Source of the DNA: Pseudoxanthomonas sp.
GTDB taxonomy: Bacteria > Pseudomonadota > Gammaproteobacteria > Xanthomonadales > Xanthomonadaceae
Direction: 5' to 3'
Assembly: GCF_035999195.1 (NCBI RefSeq)
Contig: NZ_DASYGY010000009.1
Location: 372,001-436,000, forward strand
Length of the DNA stretch: 64,000 nucleotides
Under the pieces are notes generated by a model. The model did no database searches. It had not been told where the DNA came from and worked only from the letters and a program-made list of their open reading frames with translations. How positions within the stretch are numbered: position 1 is the stretch's first letter; each line of letters opens with the position of its first letter. The translations under genes were made by a program, and so were the position numbers. Below, in pieces: positions 26,664 through 35,801 of the stretch.

Positions 26664-27854
26664 CTACGCGGCCGACCCTGCCCCGGATGCATGGCGGACG
26701 TACTCGCGGGGAATGCGTGCGTTCAAGCCGGTGAGGATCTCGTACGGAATGGTCCCGGCCGCCTGCGCCACCGCTTCGCACGAGATCGTCTCGCCCGCCT
26801 GGCGGCCGATCAGTACGACCTCGTCCCCGTTGTACGCCGTGCCTGCCGACCCCAGGTCGACCATCAGCTGGTCCATGCAGACCCGTCCCACGATCGGCCG
26901 GCGCATGCCGCGGACGAGCACCTCGCCTCGCGAGGACAGCGCGCGCGGGTAGCCGTCGCCATAGCCGATCGGCACGGTCACCACGCGCGTATCGACAGGC
27001 GCGGTCCAGGTGGCGCCGTAGCTGACGCTGCGACCCGCCTTCACCACCTTGAAGTACACCACCTTAGAGACGAGCGACAGCGCGGGCTTCAGCGCCACCG
27101 TCGGACGCGAGGCGGGATCCGGCATCACCCCGTACAGCGCAATGCCGGGGCGGACCATATCCAGGCAGGTGTCGGGGAAGTGCAGCACGCCACCGGAGTT
27201 GGCCAGGTGGCGAACCGGCATCGGCGCCCCGATGCGATCGAAGTGGCTGCAGGCATACAGGAAGCGCTGCAACTGCTCGCGCGTCATCGGCGATGCCGGG
27301 TCGTCAGAGCACGCCAGGTGCGAGTAGATGCCCTTCACGGTGCACCAGCGCGACGAAACCGCAGCGTCGATGAAGGCACCCGCGTTCTCGCTGTGCACGC
27401 CGATGCGCTCCATGCCGGTATCGATCTTCAGGTGCACCACCGCCTTGCGCCCCAGCGACGCCGCGGCCTGTTCCACCTGCCGCAGCTTGGTGATCGAGGA
27501 GACTGTCACTTCCAGGTCGTGGGCGAGGAACTGCGCCACCTGCGGGGCATGGATACCCCCCAGCACCAGGATCGGCACCGTCACGCCGGCATGGCGCAGC
27601 GCGATGCCTTCTTCGACGAACGCCACCCCCAGTTGCTCGACCCCCTCGGCCTGCAGGTGCAGGGCCACCGGTACCAGCCCGTGCCCATAGGCGTTGGCCT
27701 TGACGATACCCATGACCGGCACGCCGGCATGGGTGCGGATCGCGCGCAGGTTGTGGGCCAGCGCATCCAGGTCGACATGGATGCGCGTGGGGCGGTCGTT
27801 CGCCTCAGGACGGGGGTGTGGATCTGGCAAGGCGGCGTCCACCGGATTATCCAT
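26664..27854 (-). CDS. alr: Alanine racemase
   Basis: 396 residues. The PLP lysine is in G-I-V-K-A-N-A-Y-G-H-G (K52), and the second catalytic tyrosine in S-V-S-Y-G-A-T-W (about 279). R-P-G-I-A-L-Y-G and G-R-V-C-M-D-Q-L-M-V-D are further family marks. It interconverts L- and D-alanine for peptidoglycan. The N-terminus has about 20 extra residues (Pro/Asp-rich) before R-I-H-V-D-L-D-A-L; a later start is possible. It lies next to dnaB on the same strand, as often in xanthomonads, but a plus-strand gene separates them here. Confidence 0.95.
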   Translation of the reverse strand: MDNPVDAALPDPHPRPEANDRPTRIHVDLDALAHNLRAIRTHAGVPVMGIVKANAYGHGLVPVALHLQAEGVEQLGVAFVEEGIALRHAGVTVPILVLGGIHAPQVAQFLAHDLEVTVSSITKLRQVEQAAASLGRKAVVHLKIDTGMERIGVHSENAGAFIDAAVSSRWCTVKGIYSHLACSDDPASPMTREQLQRFLYACSHFDRIGAPMPVRHLANSGGVLHFPDTCLDMVRPGIALYGVMPDPASRPTVALKPALSLVSKVVYFKVVKAGRSVSYGATWTAPVDTRVVTVPIGYGDGYPRALSSRGEVLVRGMRRPIVGRVCMDQLMVDLGSAGTAYNGDEVVLIGRQAGETISCEAVAQAAGTIPYEILTGLNARIPREYVRHASGAGSAA

Positions 27855-27947
27855 GCGGTGATTGTAGCGTCGGCGCCTTCGCTCCCGTTCATGCCATCAC
27901 GCGAACGCCTGCGGTAGGCTGGCGTCCGGTTGCAGGGAGCGGGCCCG

Positions 27948-28649
27948 ATGGCGCTACGCACGAAATCCACCGCCATGATCGTCGTTGGCGTGATCATCCT
28001 GGCCGCCGTCGGCTCGTGGTGGTGGACACGCACGGACCACATGAGTGCCGCATCGACTGCCGAGGGCCCATCGGCCGCCCTCGCGCCTGTGCCGACGTCG
28101 ATGTCGTCCGCGCCGGCACCCGCCATCGATACGCCAGCGGTCGCGACCGGCAGGCACGACGCAGCCGGCAAGCCGGTCGCGGAAGCCCAGCCCCCCGCGC
28201 CCGCAGGATTGCCCGCACCGGTCATTGGCACGCGGGCGGGCGCACGCCCCTTGTCTGCAGAAGGGGAACGTCGGCTGGAAAAATTCCTGGCCGGGCTGCG
28301 GAATGCCAGCACGGATGCGAAGGACTACGAAACCCTGGGCCGGTCGGAGCCGGCGGACCCCGACTGGTCGCCTCGACTGGAGGCCCTGATCCAGCGCACG
28401 ATCGATCGCCATGCGGGTGAGTTCGGGCAGCTGGAGATCGGACGGCCGCGCTGCAGCAGGAGTCTGTGCATGCTGACGGCGGTGGCGGTCGCGCGGAACC
28501 CGCAGCAGCCAGGACCGAGTGACTACCAGAGGTTGGTCGGCTACATGATGCAGGAACCCTGGTTCCGCGAATCCTTCTTCGACGCCAGCACCACCGTGGC
28601 CACCGACGCGACGGGCAACGTCTTCGTGAGTTACTTCATCCGCAATTAG
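27948..28649 (+). CDS. Hypothetical membrane-anchored or secreted protein
   Basis: 233 residues from the ATG at 27948 (GGGAGC upstream). A single hydrophobic helix at about 9-24 (A-M-I-V-V-G-V-I-I-L-A-A-V-G), then a Pro/Ala-rich linker to about 110 and a C-terminal domain with two cysteines (R-P-R-C-S-R-S-L-C), which could form a disulfide in the periplasm. Opposite in orientation to its neighbours alr and dnaB, so it is its own unit. No family recognised. Confidence 0.7.
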   Translation: MALRTKSTAMIVVGVIILAAVGSWWWTRTDHMSAASTAEGPSAALAPVPTSMSSAPAPAIDTPAVATGRHDAAGKPVAEAQPPAPAGLPAPVIGTRAGARPLSAEGERRLEKFLAGLRNASTDAKDYETLGRSEPADPDWSPRLEALIQRTIDRHAGEFGQLEIGRPRCSRSLCMLTAVAVARNPQQPGPSDYQRLVGYMMQEPWFRESFFDASTTVATDATGNVFVSYFIRN

Positions 28650-28653
28650 CCTG

Positions 28654-30054
28654 CTATTCGAACGCGCCGATGTTGTCGTGGCTCAGGTTGTCGAAGCGGG
28701 TGTACTCGCCGAAGAACCGGAGCTTGCACGAGCCGGTGGGACCGGAACGCTGCTTGCCGATGATGATCTCGGCCAGCCCTTTGTCCGGCGAGGTTTCCTT
28801 GTTGTAGTAATCGTCGCGGTAGATGAAGACGATCATGTCCGCGTCCTGTTCGATGGCGCCCGACTCGCGCAGGTCGGCCATCACCGGGCGCTTGTCGGTA
28901 CGCGTTTCCAGCGAGCGGTTGAGCTGCGACAGTGCGATCACCGGCACGTTGAGCTCCTTCGCCAGGCCCTTCAGCGAGCGCGAGATCTCCGAGATTTCGG
29001 TGGCGCGGTTCTCGCTGTTGCCGGGTACGGACATCAGCTGCAGGTAGTCGATGACGATCAGGCCCAGGTCGTGCTCGCGCTTCAGCCGACGCGCCTTGGA
29101 GCGCAGCACGTCCGGCGACAGGCCCGGCGTGTCGTCGATGAAGACCTTGGCCTGGTCCTTGAGGATGCGGATGGCGCTGGTGACGCGGCTCCAGTCCTCG
29201 TCTTCCAGCGCACCGGTACGCAGGCGGGTGGCGTTGATGCGGCCGACCGAGGAGATCAGGCGCATCGCCAGCTGGCCGGCGGACATTTCCATCGAGAAGA
29301 CCGCGACGGCCTTCTTCGACTTGATCGCCGCGTACTCGGCGATGTTCAGCGCGAACGTGGTCTTGCCCATCGCCGGGCGCGCCGCCAGGATCACCAGATC
29401 GGTCGGCTGCAGGCCCGCGGTCATCTGGTCGAACTCGGTGTAGCCGGTCGGCAGGCCGGTGACCGTGCCGCCGCTTTCCGAACGCACGCGCAGGACTTCG
29501 AAGGCGTCCTTCAGCGCATCGTTCATCGCGACGAAGTCGGTGCGCCCGCGTGCGCCCTGCTCGGCGATGGCGAACACCTTCTGCTCGGCCACGGCCAGCA
29601 TCTCGTCGCTTTCCTTGCCGTCGGGCTGGAAGGCGTCGTTGACGATCTCGGTGCCCACCTCGATCAGTTGGCGCATCACCGCCTTGTCGCGGACGATCTC
29701 CGCATAGGCGGTGATGTTGGCGGCCGACGGCGTGGTGCTGGCCAGTTCGACCAGGTAGGCGCCGCCGGCGATCAGCTCCATCTGGCCCTGCGACTCGAAC
29801 CATTCGCCCAGCGTCACCGCGTCGAAGGGCCGGTTGCGCTCGGCCAGTTCACCGATGGCGCGGTAGATCAGCTGGTGGTCGCGCCGGTAGAAATCGTTGG
29901 GCGTGAGCTTGTCGTTGATGCGGTCGTAGGCTTCCGGCGCGAGCATCAGGCCGCCGAGCACCGCCTGCTCCGCCTCGATGGAATGGGGCGGCACGCGCAA
30001 CTGTTCGATACGGGCGTCGTGCGGATCCTGGCGGAAACCGGTGCGTGCGGGCAT
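28654..30054 (-). CDS. dnaB: Replicative DNA helicase DnaB
   Basis: 466 residues from the ATG at 30054 (M-P-A-R-T-G), with CAGGAG upstream; the frame is open further up to 30231 but that part runs through the promoter. N-terminal primase-interaction domain (V-P-P-H-S-I-E-A-E-Q-A-V-L-G-G) and C-terminal RecA-like motor with Walker A A-A-R-P-A-M-G-K-T-T, Walker B L-I-V-I-D-Y-L-Q-L-M and L-S-Q-L-N-R-S-L-E. It unwinds DNA at the replication fork. A perfect DnaA box lies about 95 bases upstream of the start. Confidence 0.97.
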   Translation of the reverse strand: MPARTGFRQDPHDARIEQLRVPPHSIEAEQAVLGGLMLAPEAYDRINDKLTPNDFYRRDHQLIYRAIGELAERNRPFDAVTLGEWFESQGQMELIAGGAYLVELASTTPSAANITAYAEIVRDKAVMRQLIEVGTEIVNDAFQPDGKESDEMLAVAEQKVFAIAEQGARGRTDFVAMNDALKDAFEVLRVRSESGGTVTGLPTGYTEFDQMTAGLQPTDLVILAARPAMGKTTFALNIAEYAAIKSKKAVAVFSMEMSAGQLAMRLISSVGRINATRLRTGALEDEDWSRVTSAIRILKDQAKVFIDDTPGLSPDVLRSKARRLKREHDLGLIVIDYLQLMSVPGNSENRATEISEISRSLKGLAKELNVPVIALSQLNRSLETRTDKRPVMADLRESGAIEQDADMIVFIYRDDYYNKETSPDKGLAEIIIGKQRSGPTGSCKLRFFGEYTRFDNLSHDNIGAFE

Positions 30055-30146
30055 GTCGGAAAAGCACTCCTGCGGCGCATGCGGACGGAGGTCCGCACGG
30101 CCGGCCATGGTAGGCAGTCCTTGCCCGGGGGTGTTGCAGATAAGGT

Positions 30147-30155
30147 TGTGGATAA
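30147..30155. promoter_or_regulatory. DnaA box upstream of dnaB
   Basis: TGTGGATAA, the inverse of the consensus TTATCCACA, in the dnaB-rplI gap. It could couple dnaB expression to DnaA. The diverged copy at 10915-11125 has TGTGGATAT at the same place. Confidence 0.5.
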
Positions 30156-30235
30156 CCGGTGTGCATCTCATCCGCTGCGACGGTGCGGTCCATCGGTCGG
30201 AGAGTGGCGAGGCCCGCGAAGGCTCGCCCAAACAG

Positions 30236-30259
30236 GACGGGCGCCTTTCGGCGCCCGTC
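30236..30259 (-). terminator. rplI terminator
   Basis: GACGGGCGCC-TTTC-GGCGCCCGTC, a 10-bp GC-rich stem about 30 bases past the rplI stop on the minus strand, followed by CCTGTTTG. The same hairpin is kept in the diverged copy at 10987-11010. Confidence 0.7.
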
Positions 30260-30290
30260 TGTCGGCATCAGGGATGATGCGCGGGGTGGA

Positions 30291-30740
30291 TCAGGCTTCA
30301 GCCTGCACCACGACCTTGACGGTCGTCTGCACGTCGGCGTGCAGCTTCACGACGATGTCGTACTCGCCGATGTTGCGCAGCGCGCCTTCGCCCATGATGA
30401 CCTCGCTCTTCTCGAGCGGCAGGCCGGCGGCGGTGAAGGCGTCGGCGATATCCCGCGGGCCGACCGAACCGAACAGCTTACCTTCGGTGGCGGCGTTGGC
30501 GGTGATCGTCACGCTGGCGCCTTCCAGCTTGGCGGCGCGGGCTTCGGCCTCGTCATGCACGGCCTTGGCCTTGGCTTCGTACTCGGCGCGCTTGGCTTCG
30601 AACTCGGCGACGTTGGCGGCGGTGGCCGGCACGGCCTTGCCCTGCGGCACCAGGAAGTTGCGGCCGTAGCCCGGCTTCACCTTGACCTTGTCGCCCAGGA
30701 CGCCCAGGTTGGTCACTTTCTGCAGAAGAATCAGTTCCAT
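30291..30740 (-). CDS. rplI: 50S ribosomal protein L9
   Basis: 149 residues, the usual length. Start at 30740 (M-E-L-I-L-L-Q-K-V). N-terminal rRNA-binding domain with V-K-P-G-Y-G-R-N-F-L-V-P, a connecting helix rich in Ala/Glu/Lys and a C-terminal domain with G-K-L-F-G-S-V. Last gene of the rpsF-rpsR-rplI operon. Its 27 C-terminal residues are repeated exactly in the fragment at 11042-11125. Confidence 0.97.
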   Translation of the reverse strand: MELILLQKVTNLGVLGDKVKVKPGYGRNFLVPQGKAVPATAANVAEFEAKRAEYEAKAKAVHDEAEARAAKLEGASVTITANAATEGKLFGSVGPRDIADAFTAAGLPLEKSEVIMGEGALRNIGEYDIVVKLHADVQTTVKVVVQAEA

Positions 30741-30834
30741 CGTGTATCTCCGATTCGTTAGCGGCCGCTGTGCGACCGCAACTGGTTGCTGTCCGAATGG
30801 ACGGGATGTTTGAGGCTGGGAGTGAGCGGAGAGG

Positions 30835-30900
30835 AGTGAGAAGTAAGGAAAAGCCACTCACTTCTCACTACTTGCGGCGCGAGCCGCCACTCACTTCTCC
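30835..30900. repeat. Repeats in the rpsR-rplI gap
   Basis: AGTGAGAAGT (30835-30844) faces its exact inverse ACTTCTCACT (30860-30869), and CCACTCACTTCTC occurs twice (30854-30866 and 30887-30899). The gap between the two ribosomal genes is 160 bases, unusually long for this operon, and these repeats fill it. Confidence 0.6.
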
Positions 30901-30902
30901 AC

Positions 30903-31133
30903 TCAGACGTCGTGGTTGTCCGTGTACGGGATCAGCGCCAGGAAACGCGCGCGCTTGACCGCGGTGGACAACTGACGCTGGTAACGGGACTTGGTGCCGG
31001 TGACGCGGCTCGGCACGATCTTGCCGTTCTCGGTCAGGTACTGGCGCAGGGTGTTGAGATCCTTGTAGTCGATCTCTTTCACGCCTTCGGCGGTGAACTT
31101 GCAGAACTTGCGGCGACGGAAGAACTTGGACAT
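30903..31133 (-). CDS. rpsR: 30S ribosomal protein S18
   Basis: 76 residues: M-S-K-F-F-R-R-R-K-F-C-K-F-T with the family core D-Y-K-D-L-N-T-L-R-Q-Y and I-V-P-S-R-V-T-G-T. It binds S6 on the small subunit platform. Between rpsF and rplI in the conserved order. Confidence 0.97.
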   Translation of the reverse strand: MSKFFRRRKFCKFTAEGVKEIDYKDLNTLRQYLTENGKIVPSRVTGTKSRYQRQLSTAVKRARFLALIPYTDNHDV

Positions 31134-31144
31134 GGGGGTGCTCC

Positions 31145-31567
31145 TCAGGCGGCTTCGGCGGTGTCGGAATCGGTCGAGGCTTCAGTACCGGCCTCGTCGT
31201 CGTCACGGCGGCGACGCTCGCCACGTTCGGGCTTGTCGCCCTTCTCGTCCTTGTTCTTCATGATCAGGGACTGCTCGGTGTCCGGGCCATCGCGCTTGAT
31301 GACCAGGTTGCGCAGCACCGCATCGTTGAAGCGGAAGCTCTCGACCAGCTCGTTCAGCACGGCCTGGTCGGCCTCGATGTTGAGCAGGACGTAGTGGGCC
31401 TTCACCAGGTTCTGGATCGGGTACGCCAACTGGCGGCGGCCCCAGTCTTCCAGACGGTGGATGGTGCCGTTGCCGCCCTCGATCAGCGCCTTGTAGCGCT
31501 CGATCATGGCCGGCACCTGCTCGCTCTGGTCCGGGTGGACCAGGAACACGACTTCGTAGTGACGCAT
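31145..31567 (-). CDS. rpsF: 30S ribosomal protein S6
   Basis: 140 residues. Core M-R-H-Y-E-V-V-F-L-V-H-P-D-Q-S and the region L-E-D-W-G-R-R-Q-L-A-Y-P-I; the last 40 residues are a charged, disordered tail rich in Lys/Glu/Arg/Asp, ending in a Glu/Ala run as in other S6 proteins that undergo C-terminal modification. First gene of the operon; a good promoter lies upstream at 31690-31718. Confidence 0.97.
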   Translation of the reverse strand: MRHYEVVFLVHPDQSEQVPAMIERYKALIEGGNGTIHRLEDWGRRQLAYPIQNLVKAHYVLLNIEADQAVLNELVESFRFNDAVLRNLVIKRDGPDTEQSLIMKNKDEKGDKPERGERRRRDDDEAGTEASTDSDTAEAA

Positions 31568-31689
31568 CGTTTTTACCTTTCGGATGTGGGTCCGGCCAGG
31601 GAAAAGGCCGGACGGACAGCCCCCCGATGACCTGAGCGGACACGGTGGGGCAAGGAACCGGCGGCCTGACGGGCCTCCGGGAGCCGGAA

Positions 31690-31718
31690 ATTATGACACG
31701 TCAACCACTTAGGGGCAA
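31690..31718 (-). promoter_or_regulatory. Sigma-70-type promoter of rpsF-rpsR-rplI
   Basis: On the minus strand: -35 TTGCCC (31718-31713), a 17-bp spacer, -10 CATAAT (31695-31690), about 120 bases before the rpsF start. Confidence 0.6.
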
Positions 31719-31735
31719 CCTGCCCCGCGGACGCG

Positions 31736-32074
31736 TCAGGCGGCGTCGGCGGCCGTGGTGAAGCTCTCGCCGCAGCCGCATTCGGCCGCCGCATTGGGAT
31801 TGCGGAAGACGAAGGTTTCGGACAGCCCCTGCCTGGCGAAGTCGATCTCGGTGCCGTCGACCAGCGGCAGGCTGGTGGCATCGACGTAGATCTTCACGCC
31901 GGCGAACTCGAACACGGTGTCGCCCTCGCGCTCATCGCGGGCCAGGTCCGCCACGTGGCCCCAGCCGGAACAGCCGGTGCGGGTCACGCCGAAGCGCAGG
32001 CCCAGCGCGGCCGGGGTCTGCTCGACGAAGCGCTGCACGCGCTCGAGTGCGACCGGGGTGAGGGTGATGGCCAT
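31736..32074 (-). CDS. A-type iron-sulfur carrier protein (IscA/ErpA family)
   Basis: 112 residues from the ATG at 32074 (M-A-I-T-L-T-P-V-A-L-E-R-V). The three conserved cysteines are present: T-G-C-S-G near residue 35 and C-G-C-G-E-S near the C-terminus. Such proteins deliver Fe-S clusters to apo-enzymes. It stands alone, divergent from asnS, not in an isc or suf operon; whether it equals ErpA or IscA cannot be told here. Confidence 0.9.
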   Translation of the reverse strand: MAITLTPVALERVQRFVEQTPAALGLRFGVTRTGCSGWGHVADLARDEREGDTVFEFAGVKIYVDATSLPLVDGTEIDFARQGLSETFVFRNPNAAAECGCGESFTTAADAA

Positions 32075-32185
32075 GCGTGTCTCCTGTGCAACGTCGGCGA
32101 TTATAGCCGCCGGTCTGCCGGGGGCTGCGCGGCTCTTGTAAACTCCGCGTTCCATTAATAAGTCTGTTATCGAAGGATTCAAGCC

Positions 32186-33585
<1,400 letters not shown>

Positions 33586-33586
<1 letters not shown>

Positions 33587-33891
33587 TGCTCCTGTTCTTC
33601 GCCCTCTGCTTCGTCGGCGTGGCCATCGCCGGTTTCTGCGCGTTCGTCATCTTCTGGCCGTTGACGCTGGTGCATGTGCGCGACCGCCACGGCGCACTCG
33701 GCGCGCAGTGGGGCGAAGGCGCCTTCCTGAAGCCCGTCGCACTGCGCTGGCTGCTGTCCGGCGATTACCGGCGCATTCCGGACACCTCGCTGTCGGGCCT
33801 GGCCACGCCGGCGCGCATCTCGCTGTGCGTCATCGTATTCGGGTTGGCGATGGCCGGCCTGCTGGCGCTGTGGGCGGAGGCGTTCGCATGA
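33586..33891 (+). CDS. Small inner-membrane hypothetical protein
   Basis: 101 residues, ATG overlapping the asnS stop (TGATG). Two hydrophobic helices, about 1-26 (L-L-F-F-A-L-C-F-V-G-V-A-I-A) and 76-97, with a charged middle. No family known to me. It overlaps the next gene by four bases, so it belongs to an asnS-led operon. Confidence 0.75.
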
Positions 33892-34196
33892 ATCCGTACC
33901 TCCGTGAAGACTGGTACCTCGCCTCGCTCGGCCGCACGCTGATCTGGGCGCGCCTTCGCCTGCTGGAGGCCGGTACCGCCGAGGTGCTGGACAGCGATGG
34001 CAATACGCTGGCCTACGACAGCGAAGACAGCGCCCGCGCGGCGCTGTTCGATGCGGAGTTCGTCGCCTTCGACGGTCTGGACGAGGACGATGCGCTGGCG
34101 CGCGGTTTCTCGCTGGCCGGCGTGCAGCCCCCGCGCGGTGACGACGATGCCACCCTGGTGCCGCTGATGGTGCAGTCGCTCGGCGCACGCGCCTGA
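33888..34196 (+). CDS. Small hypothetical protein
   Basis: 102 residues, M-N-P-Y-L-R-E-D-W-Y-L-A-S-L-G-R; ATGA overlap with the preceding membrane protein gene. Acidic (many Asp/Glu), no membrane segment or cysteine. Probably cotranscribed with asnS and the small membrane protein. Function unknown. Confidence 0.7.
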   Translation: MNPYLREDWYLASLGRTLIWARLRLLEAGTAEVLDSDGNTLAYDSEDSARAALFDAEFVAFDGLDEDDALARGFSLAGVQPPRGDDDATLVPLMVQSLGARA

Positions 34197-34203
34197 TCGG
34201 TCC

Positions 34204-34848
34204 ATGTACACGCCGCGCGCGTTCGTCGAAACCGACCTGGCCGAGCTCGATCGGCTGATCGCGCAGGATGCGTTCGTCACCCTGGTCACCGTCGCCGACG
34301 GCGTGCCCGTGGTCAGCCATCTGCCGGTGCTCTACGCACGTGACGGCGACCGGATCGTCTTCGAGGGCCACTGGGCGAAGCCGAATCCGCAGGCACGCCA
34401 TGGCGGCCCTGCCCTGCTGATCGTGCACGGCCCGCATGCCTATGTGTCTCCGGGCTGGTACGCGGACAAGGAAGAAGCCGCGCGCGTGCCGACCTGGAAC
34501 TACGCGGTCGCGCACCTGCACGGCGCGCTGGCGATCACCGACGACACCGCCGAACTGGCCTCGATCGTCGACCGCCTCAGCCGGGTCAATGAGGCACGGG
34601 TGGGCAACGACTGGCGCTTCGAGCACGACCGCGACGACCACCTCCGCCAGTTGCGCGGGATCATCGGCTTCCGTTTCGACGTCGAACGCGTCGAGCTGAA
34701 GTTCAAGCTCAGCCAGAACCATCCGGTCGCCAACGTCGCGGGGGCGGCGGCCGCGCTGCAGCGACTGGGCGGCGAAAACAACACCTTGGTATCCGAGCTG
34801 ATGCTTGAGCGCCTGACCCGTCGGAAGCAGGATGTGGGAGCGACCTAA
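34204..34848 (+). CDS. PaiB-family FMN-binding protein
   Basis: 214 residues. Features of the PaiB/negative transcriptional regulator family (split-barrel flavin fold): M-Y-T-P-R-A-F at the N-terminus, G-H-W-A-K-P-N-P-Q, P-H-A-Y-V-S-P-G-W-Y and V-P-T-W-N-Y-A-V-A-H-L-H-G. In Bacillus PaiB affects sporulation and protease genes, but the biochemical role is unclear. The last four codons and the stop lie inside a REP palindrome (34834-34918), so the C-terminus V-G-A-T is REP-encoded. Confidence 0.9.
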   Translation: MYTPRAFVETDLAELDRLIAQDAFVTLVTVADGVPVVSHLPVLYARDGDRIVFEGHWAKPNPQARHGGPALLIVHGPHAYVSPGWYADKEEAARVPTWNYAVAHLHGALAITDDTAELASIVDRLSRVNEARVGNDWRFEHDRDDHLRQLRGIIGFRFDVERVELKFKLSQNHPVANVAGAAAALQRLGGENNTLVSELMLERLTRRKQDVGAT

Positions 34849-34918
34849 GTCGCGAAGCGGGATCTCTGTCCCGCACATCGGCGCGGCAAAAAAGCATCGC
34901 GACGTACGTCGCTCCCAC
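34834..34918. repeat. REP inverted pair overlapping the PaiB stop codon
   Basis: GTGGGAGCGACCTAAGTCGC at 34834-34853 faces GACGTACGTCGCTCCCAC at 34901-34918. The first arm supplies the end of the PaiB gene, including TAA. Confidence 0.85.
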
Positions 34919-34972
34919 GCCCCACATCATGCAGGGCTACACTCGACGCACAAGACCTTCTGGAAACGATGC

Positions 34973-35761
34973 ATGGACCTCAATCTCGCCGGCCGGCACG
35001 CGCTGGTCTGTGGCGCCTCCGAGGGCATCGGCCGCGCGGCGGCCCATGAGCTGGCCCTGCTGGGCGCGGACGTGACGGTGCTGGCCCGACGCCCCGAGGC
35101 GCTGGCCGAGGTGGCTGCTGCACTGCCTGGCGTCGCGAGCAGCCAGCAGCACGCAACCATCGCCCTCGATGTGGCCGATGCCGTGGCTCTGCGGGAGGCC
35201 GTCGGTCGCCTCGTGGCGACGCGGCCGGTGCATGTCCTCGTCAACAACACCGGCGGACCACCCGGCGGGCGCGCCATTGATGCTGACGCCGACGACTACC
35301 TGGCGGCATTCCAGCGCCACCTCCTGGCCAACCAGGCGCTTGCGCAACTCACCGTCCCTGGCATGCGCACCGCCGGTTGGGGACGCATCGTCAACGTCGT
35401 ATCCACGTCCGTGAAAGAACCCATCGCCAACCTCGGCGTCTCCAACACCATCCGGGGCGCGGTGGCGAGCTGGGCCAAGACGCTGTCCAGGGAACTGGGT
35501 GCCGACGGCATTACCGTGAACAACGTGCTGCCCGGCTACACGCGCACGCAGCGACTGGAGCAGATCCTTCACGACCGCATACAGGCGACGGGCAAGGACG
35601 AAGCCACCGTCAGCGCCACGATGCTCGCCACGGTCCCGGCCGGCCGCTTCGCGGAAGCGCACGAGATCGCCGCCGCCATCGCCTTCCTCGCCTCGCCCGC
35701 CGCCGCGTACATCAACGGCGTCAGCCTGGCGGTGGACGGCGGCCGCATGCAGTCGATCTGA
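34973..35761 (+). CDS. SDR-family protein lacking the classical Tyr-x3-Lys
   Basis: 262 residues from the ATG at 34973. Rossmann motif V-C-G-A-S-E-G-I-G-R and V-N-N-T-G-G-P-P-G (the usual N-N-A-G changed to N-N-T-G) identify a short-chain dehydrogenase fold. At the place of Tyr-x3-Lys the sequence is L-G-V-S-N-T-I-R-G-A-V, so the classical catalytic pair is missing, as in one widespread SDR subgroup. The C-terminal G-V-S-L-A-V-D-G-G-R-M is typical. It heads the kynurenine cluster 40 bases before the aldehyde dehydrogenase; a role in 2-aminomuconate metabolism is inferred only from position. Confidence 0.85.
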   Translation: MDLNLAGRHALVCGASEGIGRAAAHELALLGADVTVLARRPEALAEVAAALPGVASSQQHATIALDVADAVALREAVGRLVATRPVHVLVNNTGGPPGGRAIDADADDYLAAFQRHLLANQALAQLTVPGMRTAGWGRIVNVVSTSVKEPIANLGVSNTIRGAVASWAKTLSRELGADGITVNNVLPGYTRTQRLEQILHDRIQATGKDEATVSATMLATVPAGRFAEAHEIAAAIAFLASPAAAYINGVSLAVDGGRMQSI

Positions 35762-35801
35762 GGTCCGTTGACGGAAGCGGCTTGCCGGCCGGGTTAAGCT
35801 A

